Below, in pieces: positions 12,449 to 21,902 of a stretch of 64,000 bases of DNA (within the stretch, counting starts at the first letter, position 1; the number at the start of each line of letters is the position of its first letter). Location: the NCBI GenBank assembly GCA_029959085.1, contig JARWIR010000005.1, forward strand, positions 33,163,350 through 33,227,349. Reading direction: 5' to 3'. The translations under genes and the position numbers were made by a program. A model generated the notes under the pieces. It was given only the letters and a program-made list of their open reading frames with translations, was not told the origin of the DNA and made no database searches. The stretch is from Nemophila menziesii. Taxonomy: Eukaryota; Streptophyta; Magnoliopsida; Boraginales; Hydrophyllaceae.

Positions 12449-14737
12449 TCAAATTATCGCTTCATCAGTTTCTTCACAAGTTTCTAGTACATGATCAAGG
12501 TATTGAACAACATATGATTTATAATCTTTACTCAAGTGTTTCAAGAAGGCACTATGAGTACAAGAATCAGGTTCAATTTCCCTCTCTAACATTTCTCTAT
12601 ACAATACAAAAACCTCCTCCCAATTACCCAACTCACTATTTCCATTCATCATTATCGTGTAAGTATATTTATTCGGAAATATTCCTTTTCCTTTCATCTC
12701 ATTAATATATCTATACCCCTCATCTATTTTCTCGGATTTACAAAGACCATTAATAAGAGCATTATATGTAATAACATTCGGTACCACATCATGTTCTTGC
12801 ATCTCCAAGAAATACTTTAAAGCCAGCTCTAACATTCCTTTATTAGCAAGAGCATGAATCAAAACAGTGTACGATACAACTGTTGGAGACAAACCTCTGT
12901 TAAGCATTTCATCGAATAACTCACGTGCTTTCTCAATCTGCCCTAGTTCCAAACGAGCATGAATGATACTTGTATATGTTACATGATCAGGTAAAAGACC
13001 TTCACAAGTCATCTTCTGTAACAACTCACAAGCTTCTTCTAAATTTCCTAGTTTCGATATTCCATTAACAAAGATGTTATAGGTAATTATATCAGGATTT
13101 AACCCATTTGCAAGCATTTCTTCTTGCAAAATGTATGCCTTTGATATATCACCAAGCTTGAGTTCACTTAATATTCGAGCTGTGTATGCTAAACAATCAG
13201 GCTTTAATCCTCGACACAACATTTCATTGAAAAATTCTTCAGCCATAGATAAATTTCCAGCTCTAACACAACCATTCATTAGAATGGTATATGTAATAAC
13301 ATCGGGTATAACTTCAAATCGAATCATATAATCTTTGAGATTCTTCGCATCTTCTAAATACCCTCGTATACAAAGCCCATCCATAATTGTATTATAGGTT
13401 ATTAAAGTTGGAACAAGATTTGCACGTTTTAACTCAGATAAAAGGAAAAAAGCTTCGTATAAGTTACCAAACTTACAAATCCCATTAATCATAGTGTTGT
13501 ATGAGATTATATCTGGCATTAAATTCTTCTTAAGCATAACGGAAAACCATTGATGAGCATTATTAAGTTTCTCGAGCTTGCAAAAGCCATAGATGAACAT
13601 ATTATATGTTGACACAGTTCGATAAATGCCCATTCTCTCCATTTCTTCCCCTAATGTTAATGCCTCGAAAAGCATTCCTTTATTACAATACCCCCAAATC
13701 AAAGGATTATATGTATAAGCCGAAACTTTTAATCCTTTCTTCAACATCTTACTGATTAAATTTTTAGCATGATCAAATTCACCTTTTTTTGATAACTCAT
13801 TAATCAATATAGTGTATGTCATGTCATTTGGATCAAATCCACCCCTTTGCATCTCCAATAAAAGCTCTAGAGCTTCTTGAACTTCCCCAACTTTACAAAA
13901 TGAATCCAAGATTGTATTATATGTTATAATAGTTGGTTTAATTTCAAACTCAGTCATTAAAGTGTACACTTCTCTCACTTTCTTAACCAAATCTCTATCT
14001 CTAAGCATCCTAAGAATCCTATTACAATTTTTCACATCAGGTAACAACTCATTACTTGTCATCTTATCGAAAATCAGCAAACAATTGTTTACATCATCTT
14101 TCTTAGAGTAAATCCATAACAAAAGGTTAAGTAATTTAACTGTAACATTTGAATTAGTATACCCATCAATTAAAACATCCACTATCTCACCCATATTAAC
14201 ACTCACAACCCTCTCGAGAACCCAATGTGCAGAGCTCATTAAATTATGATCTACCAAAATTTCAAGTATCGCACAAAACAAAAACTCTGAATGACTAAAC
14301 CCCTCTTGCCCCATAGCCCATTTGAATAATCGGAGGGCTATTTTTGGGCGGTCACGAATCGAATATAGAACCTTGATAAACATCTCAGAATTAAGAACCA
14401 CATATCTGAAACAATCTGGAAGTACACAATCTACATCCCCTATAATATAAGGTCTTTCCTTGATAGACCTAATGGTTAAAGTTAAATTGTCGTAAAGGGT
14501 ATCTGAAAGCCGGGTTTTTGATTCATAAACCTTATTATTATTGGCATTATTCAAAGCATTAACAAAATTATTATAACTATTATAATCAGTCGTGCTGGTT
14601 GAATAATGAGATTGTTGAGAAATGGAAGAAAAGAAGATGAAACGCACCTTTAAATGAAGAGAGCGAAAGTGAAAAGTGAAATATGGTGAAGAGGTTTTGG
14701 GAATGATAAATTTAGAAGCTTTGACATAAAGGGACAT
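12449..14737 (-). CDS. P-class pentatricopeptide repeat protein, At1g22960-like, organellar
   Basis: A single uninterrupted 762-codon frame encodes an RNA-binding PPR protein. Residues 1-50 are rich in Ser, Arg and aromatic residues, as expected of a mitochondrial targeting peptide. From about residue 200 to the end run roughly fifteen 35-residue repeats of the pure P type, with hallmarks such as TYNTILDSFCKVGEVQEA, TYTILINELSKKGEFDHA and TYNALINGLCKSEKIDEG. No E or DYW editing domain follows, which points to RNA stabilisation, splicing or translation rather than editing. The segment RLFKWAMGQEGFSHSE before the repeats resembles, from memory, Arabidopsis At1g22960. The gene has no intron, as usual for this family, and ends with an acidic tail (CEETDEAII). 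Confidence 0.92.
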   Translation of the reverse strand: MSLYVKASKFIIPKTSSPYFTFHFRSLHLKVRFIFFSSISQQSHYSTSTTDYNSYNNFVNALNNANNNKVYESKTRLSDTLYDNLTLTIRSIKERPYIIGDVDCVLPDCFRYVVLNSEMFIKVLYSIRDRPKIALRLFKWAMGQEGFSHSEFLFCAILEILVDHNLMSSAHWVLERVVSVNMGEIVDVLIDGYTNSNVTVKLLNLLLWIYSKKDDVNNCLLIFDKMTSNELLPDVKNCNRILRMLRDRDLVKKVREVYTLMTEFEIKPTIITYNTILDSFCKVGEVQEALELLLEMQRGGFDPNDMTYTILINELSKKGEFDHAKNLISKMLKKGLKVSAYTYNPLIWGYCNKGMLFEALTLGEEMERMGIYRTVSTYNMFIYGFCKLEKLNNAHQWFSVMLKKNLMPDIISYNTMINGICKFGNLYEAFFLLSELKRANLVPTLITYNTIMDGLCIRGYLEDAKNLKDYMIRFEVIPDVITYTILMNGCVRAGNLSMAEEFFNEMLCRGLKPDCLAYTARILSELKLGDISKAYILQEEMLANGLNPDIITYNIFVNGISKLGNLEEACELLQKMTCEGLLPDHVTYTSIIHARLELGQIEKARELFDEMLNRGLSPTVVSYTVLIHALANKGMLELALKYFLEMQEHDVVPNVITYNALINGLCKSEKIDEGYRYINEMKGKGIFPNKYTYTIMMNGNSELGNWEEVFVLYREMLEREIEPDSCTHSAFLKHLSKDYKSYVVQYLDHVLETCEETDEAII

Positions 14738-15012
14738 TGTATTAATAAAAGGAAGATTTGAAGGAGAAGAGGAGAAGCTAAATACATGTGAGTTGGTATT
14801 GATTATGCATAAACAATGGTGAAGTTGAGGTACGAGTGTAGTAAAGGTACAGAGGGAGAGAAGGCCAGAAGAAGCGAGCGGCGAGAGGATGCGTAGCAGC
14901 GTGTTTGCTGTAATACAGATTAGCCCGAACCCTTGTTCCGACCGGGTTGTATTTGGTTATAAAAAGGTGATATGAAAAGGGGTGACATATATCATTACTT
15001 TATTTATATCTT
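14738..15012 (-). promoter_or_regulatory. upstream region of the PPR gene
   Basis: These 275 bases separate the PPR start codon from the poly(T) end of a LINE insertion. They hold a purine-rich stretch near 14760-14890. The LINE tail lies so close that it must sit in or just behind the PPR promoter. Confidence 0.4.
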
Positions 15013-18000
15013 TTTTTTTTTTTTTTTTTGTCAAAATGCATTAAATTAAAAACGAAATAACAGTCATTACACAAAGGATAGTCTCTCACCCAACCCCACT
15101 TGGAACAAGCGAGTTGGTTGGGAGTTTAGCGAATTGGTGGGGTGGATTAACAATCCAATTACAAGGTAAAATGCCCATAAGCTTTTGCCTTGCAGCCCAA
15201 TCCGCAAATATATTGTCTCTCCTACTAACAAAAAAGAAAGACACTAATCTATTACAGCAAAAACTACGAATATCATTCAAAAAAGTCTTAAGGCGCGCAT
15301 TTGTAGGAGCTTTGTTTAATTTCAGCAACTCTACCACCGTTTTGTTGTCGCAAAGTACTCGAACATCCCGGCTTTGAAAATTAATTGCTGAGCAAAGTCC
15401 ATTGCGCACTCCTATCAGCTCCGCTTCATCTGGACTGTTACATAAGAATGACCAAGCATGGCCATGTATAATTTTGTTATTTTCATCAAATAATATGCTA
15501 GCAGAAGAGGCTTTATTATCTTTAAAGCACGCATCAGATATTACAATTAAGGACTCTTTACTTAACTTTTCATTCCATTTTTCAGAGTTATTTTCCATAA
15601 CTCTTGTATTTAACAGTTTAGAGTTTCTATCTTTTACCTGTTGATTTGTATTCATTTGGTTTACCTCAATATCATTTTGATTTGGTGAATTTTCTTTAAC
15701 CTCAGAGTTCTTCTTATTTGAAAATAAGAATTCATCATAGGTTTTTAGTGATTGTTGTAAAACATAACCTGGATCAGGAGCATAACCTTCATATATATAT
15801 TTATTCCTTGTTTTCCATATTTGCCACAATATAATGATACATAATTCATATAGATTTCTTCCTTTTCCATCTGTTTTCGTATTTAACTTCTTTATTTCTA
15901 TAAACCAATTTTCAAATCTGGCAGTAATATTTGTGTTTGATAACATTTGTAAGGGTGAAATGAGCCATAATGCTCTTACCCAGGGACAGTTAAAAACCAT
16001 ATGCTCTAATGATTCCACCTCTGTTCCACAAACATTACATAAGGGGTTTTTTGCACATTTTCTCGCATATTTTAGTTCTTCTGTAGGAATTTTTCTCTTA
16101 CACAATTTCCACAAGAAATTCCTTATCTTTGGGGGTACCTTTAGGCTCCATACATCCTTCCAAATCGATTTTGGGGTTATATGTGAGCTAGAAGGTACCT
16201 CCTTTTTTAGTTTTTCCTCTTTTATAGTTTCAATTTCCTTCAAGTGACCATACATATCCTTAGCAGAGATTTCACCAGTTCTAGAATTCATCCAGAAGGC
16301 ATTATCATCTGTTATTAGATATGGGGTCATTACATTTAAAATTTTGCTTTTTGTATCTTCATCAAACCATTGTGATAATATTTGGTGATCCCATATATTA
16401 GATTCTGGGTGAAATAATTCAGAAACCTTAGTTAAGGGGCACTGTTCAGGACATCTTAATTTTTTTATTCCTGGAATCCAGCTATGATTCCAAATGTTAA
16501 TTGCTTTACCATTACCAATTTTCCATATTAACTCGTTTTTAAAGCTATTTTTTCCTTCCATTAAGCTTCTCCATCCCCACGATGGATTATAACCTAAGGT
16601 TGCATCAATAAAGTTGGTCTTTTTAAAGTATAGACCTTTTAGGGTCCTCGCTAGAAGAGATGTGGGGTTATTAAAGATTTTCCAAGCATTTCTCGCAAGA
16701 AGTGCTATGTTTTTTAATCTCATACCTTTAAACCCCATACCTCCTCTATCTTTATTAATGGTCATTGTATCCCATCTAATCCAATGTTGTTTTTTGATAT
16801 TTTTGTTGTTCCACCAAAATTTAGCTATAAGCGAGTCTATTTTTTCACAAACACTTATTGGTAGTAGAAAAGCCGACATGGTATAAGCAGGTATAGCTGT
16901 AATTACAGATTTAATTAGTGTTTCTTTACCTGCTTCAGAGAGAAAAATAGTATGCCATTTTTCCACTTTTGTTGTTATATTATCAATCATCCAATTTAGG
17001 GCCTTTACCTTGGATCTACCCCAATCCGCGGGTAAACCAAGGTACTTCCCCAAGTTATTTAGTTTATTCATTCTTAGAATATCAATAATTTCTTTTTTCT
17101 TTTCATTAGGGGTATTTCTGCAAAATACAACTCCACTTTTATTTAAATTTATAGTTTGACCAGTTGCATGGCTATATTCATTGAGTATAATGTTGAATTG
17201 TTCTACATCTTCCTTTTCAGCTTTAATAAAGAATAAGCTATCATCTGCGAACAATATGTGACTTAATGTGGGGCAGTCCTTGTTCATTTGTAACCCTCTA
17301 ATCAGATTATTTTTTGTTTTTTCATCAATTAAAGATGTGAGCGCTTGGGTAATTATACAAAATAGGAAAGGGGACAAAGGGTCCCCTTGCCTCAAACCCT
17401 TATTAGGGTTGTTAATTTGTAGTTGATCACCATTAAGCATCACATTATAAGATACTGTAGTCACACACCCCATTATCCATTTTATCCAAATATCACAAAA
17501 GCCCATTTTTTTTAAAGCATCTTTTAAAAAATCCCATTCCACATTTTCATAAGCTTTCGCAATATCAGCTTTAACTGCTATATAATGGTTGTTAGTTTTT
17601 CTTTTCTTCTTTAAAAAGTGACTAACTTCATGCGCTAATAATATATTTTCAGTGATTTCTTTTCCTGGTATAAAGGCACATTGTGTATCACTTATAATAC
17701 TTGACATGTAGTTTTGTAGTCTTTTAACTAAGATTTTAGCTAAAATCTTGTAAATAACATTGGAACAGCTTATAGGTCTATAGTGAGTGATTTTCGCAGG
17801 TTTTTCTACTTTAGGAATTAAAGTAATTAATGTTTTATTTATTTGATACAAATCTCCATTGTTCCAGAGATAATCTGAGATGTATCTTAGGATATCAAAT
17901 TTCAGAATTTCCCAATATTTTTTATAGAAGTGAACTGGGAATCCATCAGGCCCTGGGGCCTTGTCATTTCCCATGTCCCAAAGTGCCTTCTTAACCTCTT

Positions 18001-19250
18001 CCATACTAACAGGCTTAGTGAGGTTTTTATTCATCTCTTCAGTAACACACTTATCCATAGTGTGAATCACTGATGAATAATCCCTAGGCCCTTTGGAACT
18101 GAAAATTGTATTGAAATAGTTCTTAATCTCATTTTCAATATCCTTTTTGCTTTCCAACCATATATTATCTTCATTAAGTAATCTTGTGATTTTATTTCTT
18201 TTTCTTCTACTTTTAGTTATAGAGTGAAAGTATGCCGTGTTTCTATCTCCTAAAGCTAACCATTTGATTCTAGATTTCATTTTCCAATAGGTTTCCTCAT
18301 CTTTCCATCTTTTTTCCATTCTTGCTACTATAGAATTATAAACATCCCAATTAATTGGTTCATTTGAATTTATCATATTTTTCAATTCAAAATTATCTTT
18401 TCTCAGTGTGTTTTTCTTTTCTCTAGCCATTTTCTTAGCCCATACAGTAAGTTTGTTAGCTAGTATGAACAGCTTTTTATTCAGTCTACTAATTCCTTTT
18501 CCTCTTATCAGTGTCATTTCTAACCAACTTTTATATATTATATTTATGCATTCTTCATTTTCATTCCAAGTTTTACAAAAGATGAATCTTTTTAGTAAAG
18601 GTATGTTTTTTTCTTCATTCACAAGGAGTAGTAATGCATGGTCTGATCCTACAGGTGGTAGAGCTACAATCCAAGCATTAGGGAACATGTTTTCCCATTC
18701 TACATTCATACAACATCTGTCTATTACTTGTTTTATTAGTTCATCTTTGGTTCTTTTATTTGACCAAGTGAATTTACATCCCTTAGTCTCCAATTCATTC
18801 ATTTTTTGTTTTTCTAGCCACTTGTTAAGTCTCTCCATATTATTTTTATTAGGGCCTGATCCCCCTAGTTTTTCATTTGAAAATCTATACATATTATAGT
18901 CTCCAATTATATTCCAGGCTAGATTAGGAAAAAATCTTTTACACTCTGATATAGCATTCAAGACATCATCTTTTAAATTATCATAAGATGGTATGTACAC
19001 ATAGGTAGTGCAGTATTTTTTGTTATTTTCATCATTGATTAGACAGTGGATATAGTAGTCAGTAGCTTCAAGTATTTCAATATTCATATTTGGTTTTTTA
19101 AACAATGCCAGCCCCCCACTCATTTTCTTAGGGTCTATAATGCAAGCCGATTCATAATTCATATCAGTGGCAATTTTTTTCACATAAGAAGATATATTTT
19201 TTGTCTCGGATAGAAAGATTACCTCAGGGTGATACTGAACAACAGTATCT
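15013..19250 (-). mobile_element. 5'-truncated L1-type LINE
   Basis: The element lies on the minus strand. Its 3' end is a poly(A) tail, seen as a T run of about 19 bases from 15010. ORF2 fills almost all of it. The readable frame continues upstream of the first start-like codon to about 19249 (HPEVIFLSETKN) and then meets a stop, so the first part of the endonuclease and all of ORF1 are missing. A clear target-site duplication was not found by eye. Confidence 0.85.
15086..19183 (-). CDS. LINE ORF2: endonuclease, reverse transcriptase, zf-RVT, RNase H
   Basis: This open frame of 1365 codons has no internal stop. The order is the C-terminal two thirds of an AP-type endonuclease (NIIGDYNM near residue 90, GSDHALLL near 180), then a reverse transcriptase (DKAPGPDGFPVHFY near 415, RPISCSNVIYKI, GLRQGDPLSPFLFC, catalytic FADD near 640). 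A zf-RVT region follows (KVPPKIRNFLWKLCKRKIPTEE with a Cys-rich CNVCGTEVESLEHMVFNC), and finally a plant-type RNase H (SDACFKDN, AELIGVRNGL, LCDNKTVVELL, RRDNIFADWAAR). The catalytic FADD is intact. It cannot be a complete protein because the endonuclease N-terminus is missing. The long intact frame suggests a fairly recent copy. Confidence 0.9.
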   Translation of the reverse strand: MKKIATDMNYESACIIDPKKMSGGLALFKKPNMNIEILEATDYYIHCLINDENNKKYCTTYVYIPSYDNLKDDVLNAISECKRFFPNLAWNIIGDYNMYRFSNEKLGGSGPNKNNMERLNKWLEKQKMNELETKGCKFTWSNKRTKDELIKQVIDRCCMNVEWENMFPNAWIVALPPVGSDHALLLLVNEEKNIPLLKRFIFCKTWNENEECINIIYKSWLEMTLIRGKGISRLNKKLFILANKLTVWAKKMAREKKNTLRKDNFELKNMINSNEPINWDVYNSIVARMEKRWKDEETYWKMKSRIKWLALGDRNTAYFHSITKSRRKRNKITRLLNEDNIWLESKKDIENEIKNYFNTIFSSKGPRDYSSVIHTMDKCVTEEMNKNLTKPVSMEEVKKALWDMGNDKAPGPDGFPVHFYKKYWEILKFDILRYISDYLWNNGDLYQINKTLITLIPKVEKPAKITHYRPISCSNVIYKILAKILVKRLQNYMSSIISDTQCAFIPGKEITENILLAHEVSHFLKKKRKTNNHYIAVKADIAKAYENVEWDFLKDALKKMGFCDIWIKWIMGCVTTVSYNVMLNGDQLQINNPNKGLRQGDPLSPFLFCIITQALTSLIDEKTKNNLIRGLQMNKDCPTLSHILFADDSLFFIKAEKEDVEQFNIILNEYSHATGQTINLNKSGVVFCRNTPNEKKKEIIDILRMNKLNNLGKYLGLPADWGRSKVKALNWMIDNITTKVEKWHTIFLSEAGKETLIKSVITAIPAYTMSAFLLPISVCEKIDSLIAKFWWNNKNIKKQHWIRWDTMTINKDRGGMGFKGMRLKNIALLARNAWKIFNNPTSLLARTLKGLYFKKTNFIDATLGYNPSWGWRSLMEGKNSFKNELIWKIGNGKAINIWNHSWIPGIKKLRCPEQCPLTKVSELFHPESNIWDHQILSQWFDEDTKSKILNVMTPYLITDDNAFWMNSRTGEISAKDMYGHLKEIETIKEEKLKKEVPSSSHITPKSIWKDVWSLKVPPKIRNFLWKLCKRKIPTEELKYARKCAKNPLCNVCGTEVESLEHMVFNCPWVRALWLISPLQMLSNTNITARFENWFIEIKKLNTKTDGKGRNLYELCIIILWQIWKTRNKYIYEGYAPDPGYVLQQSLKTYDEFLFSNKKNSEVKENSPNQNDIEVNQMNTNQQVKDRNSKLLNTRVMENNSEKWNEKLSKESLIVISDACFKDNKASSASILFDENNKIIHGHAWSFLCNSPDEAELIGVRNGLCSAINFQSRDVRVLCDNKTVVELLKLNKAPTNARLKTFLNDIRSFCCNRLVSFFFVSRRDNIFADWAARQKLMGILPCNWIVNPPHQFAKLPTNSLVPSGVG

Positions 19251-19454
19251 TACTCCAATGTTCACAATTAAGGTTCACTTACTAAAGTGAGTTTTTTTTT
19301 TTAATTTTAATGCTTTTTAATAAATAATTGGCAATGTGGCATATAAAGGAAAGTAATTAGCACTTTGGCACAAGGACGGTTCTGCCTCTTCTTGTTAGGC
19401 GATGGTCAACACATCGCCCAAAGAGTAAAACACAATTTTAAGTAAGGGTGGTCA

Positions 19455-19901
19455 TTCAACCACCGCTCTTAACAGAAATTTAGAAAAAACTCGATAATCA
19501 GACATCTCGGTTAATAACATATTAGCCTCTTCCCACCGACCAAAATTACACAAACCTTGGATCAACAAAGACTAAGTGACAACATCTGTCTGGAGTATGC
19601 CCTTATCTTTCATCTCAGCAAATAGTTCAACGGCATCATCTACCATATGGTCTTTGCAAAGACAGTCAATAATAGTGTTATAAGTTGTTATATCAGGTTT
19701 AATATTCTTTTTTTCTAATACCTGAAGCCACTCGATAGCCTTAAGTGTGTGCCCTACTTTGCATAGCCCATTTATTACGACACCAACATTAACTTCCGTA
19801 TGCTTACAAAGATTCTTCGTTGATATTTTATCGAATAACTTACAGGTATCTTCTCATCTATGTTCAAGAAAGAGGCCCTTTATCAAGGTGTTATAAGTAA
19901 C
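19455..19901 (-). pseudogene. Rf-like PPR pseudogene fragment
   Basis: Translating the minus strand gives about four PPR repeats of the restorer-of-fertility-like group: VTYNTLIKGLF, CKLFDKIS, VNVGVVINGLCKVGHTLKA, DITTYNTIIDCLCKDHM, VDDAVELFAEMKDKGI and LIQGLCNFGRWEEA. One frame is kept throughout but it contains a TGA near 19859 and a TAG near 19574. Both ends of the parent gene are missing; a G-rich repeat starts immediately at 19902. It is unlike the intact PPR gene at 12449, which belongs to another subgroup. Confidence 0.85.
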
Positions 19902-20640
19902 AAGTTTTTCGTGGTGGTAGAGGGGAGGTTGTAGAAGCTCCACGACGGAGAGGTGATGGCGGCGCTAGGGTGGAGATGATGCTTGTGAAGATGGCGGTGG
20001 AGGATGCTGATGATGGCGAAGGATGGTGATAGGAGACGAAGGCATACCAGATCTAAACTGCTCCGGTGCAAATCTGTTCGCCGGACTAAAGGAGGAAGGC
20101 GGGTGCTTTCTGTAGATCTCGAGAAGGCGGCATCCCATGAACGCTGGAGAAGCGGTGGCGGGGCGATGAGATTTGTGGTGGTGGTGTGGTGGCATCGCGG
20201 TTTTCTTCTGCAGAGAAGTGATGGAGTGATGAGGGGGTGTTGAAGGGGAAGATGATGATGGTGCAGGGTGTTGAGCGGCTGCGGGGTTCTTGGTGGTGAA
20301 GGTGGACACGATGGCCGACGAGCATGGCGGAGAACAGTATGGTAGAGGCCATTAATAGCGTTGAAAATTTTGGTTTTTTGGGTTTGATCTGGTTTTGGAA
20401 ATAGAGAATGAACAGTGAGATTAGAGAGAGAACAGGAAGAGAAGGGGAGAGTGGGTTGTCTGTAACCCTAATGGGGTTTTTGTTTTGACTTTTATGTTTT
20501 CACTGTAATAAGTAAGGGGTGGATGGGTGTTTTGGGGGGTTTTTCTCTTTTTTAGTTGGGGTTTAATGACTAGTTTTGGTTGGGCCTTTGTTTATTAAGT
20601 TCAAGGTTGTGAGGCTTTAAATACTAATTCTCATGACTAG
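19902..20640 (+). repeat. G-rich interspersed repeat, copy A
   Basis: This segment is markedly GC-rich, with many GGTGG, GATGG and GGCGG words, and ends with AGAGAGAACAGGAAG, TAACCCTAATGGGGTTTTTG and a TGACTAGTTTTGGTTGGGCC tail. The same order of landmarks occurs at 26930-27720 and, inverted, at about 25050-25700, so it is a repeated unit. Overlapping open frames on both strands are compositional and share no recognisable domain. It may be a non-autonomous Mutator-like or Helitron-like element, but the class is not established. Confidence 0.4.
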
Positions 20641-21145
20641 AGATGACAATAGGTAATCAAACGGATTAAACATCGAATTATATAACCGTGGTTTAAACTA
20701 TAAGTTTATAATTTTAAACAAAAATCAAATAACCAGAAATTATTTATTATTCTATATATTTTAAAATTTTAAAATAATATATATTAAATTAGATATATTG
20801 AAATTCTAAAACCAAAATCCAAATACTAGACTTAATCAACTAAATAATAAATATGAAATTTAATTAAAGTTTAACACAATATTTCATATATCTTGGAGAT
20901 TATTCTTATATGAGTGGTTTTATTTTATAAAAATTAATACGTTTATTAAATTATTATTAAGTTATGGTTTAAAACTATAAGACCGTTTAAAAACCTGCAA
21001 GTGAAGGATATAGTTATGATTTTGAAAAATATAGTTGATGGTTTGAACCATTAGATTATGGTTTTTAATAAAATAAACGATTATCGCTTTTAATATTTTT
21101 TTGCAAATAATCAAATTATTGCTATCCTTATTCAAGACACTATTT
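20641..21145. repeat. AT-rich sequence with weak terminal inverted similarity
   Basis: The left end (GATGACAATAGGTAATCAAAC) loosely matches the reverse complement of the right end (GGATAGCAATAATTTGATTAT), and the interior carries several GGTTTAAAC-like words (near 20690, 20960, 21040). This may be a decayed MITE. No coding sequence is seen from 20641 to 21902. Confidence 0.25.
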
Positions 21146-21902
21146 TTCAACATTTTTGACTATTACATCAAAGTATTAAAATTTATATTTCGAATAAAAA
21201 CATTTTATGAGAGGTATTTTTGTAATGTTGAATGCACATATTATATTTTTTTTAATCGCTTCAAATCGGAATCAAATAGAAAAAAATAATTTTAATTAAC
21301 AAGTAAGAAAAAAAATAACCTTCGAATCTTATAAATAGTGATAAAAATGAAATTATATTGATACATTTTTGTTCTTTACTTATACTTTTACCAATTCAAA
21401 CAAAATATACTTGAAATTCTTTATGATTATTTTTTTTTTTTAAATTTTGTGATCTAAACAATATTTTTCTTGCCTTTTCTTTTTTTATGGTTTTCCTTTT
21501 TTCTTTTTTTTAATATTTTTTCCCGGAATACAAACAATACCCTAAGGGTGAAGGTTCCTTTTTGAAGTAGAGCGTAAAGATGGTAGACCCATTCAGGTAA
21601 ATTACCTTAAAAAAAAATAAAAAAAATAGGGAGATTATCTAATTAAGATAGAGAATCTCACAGGGCTATCATGAATGTTTGGTAAACTAAGGGCACAGTT
21701 TGTAATTTGTATTTTATCAAAAAGGAAAAATTTGAATCACAAAATGCCATTTAAGCTACTCTTTCAATTCATTCACCATATAAGGGATACATTATTCTCG
21801 AGCTTTTTGAACGTAAACCAACTTAACAATTCTCTGCTCATTTACACAAATCATACCCAAAAAAGAGTAGAAGCACCACCAAATATCTGAACTGCCATCA
21901 AT
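21146..21902. other. 3' flank of ORC4, no gene seen
   Basis: AT-rich spacer with long T and A runs. The part next to 21902 should be the ORC4 3'UTR. Short open frames at 21101-21289 and 21675-21890 show no domain and are not called. Confidence 0.5.

Noticed and set aside
15114..18899. Several plus-strand frames within the LINE
   Set aside because: They oppose the well-supported ORF2 and lack domains.
19883..20352. Overlapping frames on both strands in repeat copy A
   Set aside because: They reflect GC-rich, stop-poor composition; no known domain and no consistent frame between repeat copies.
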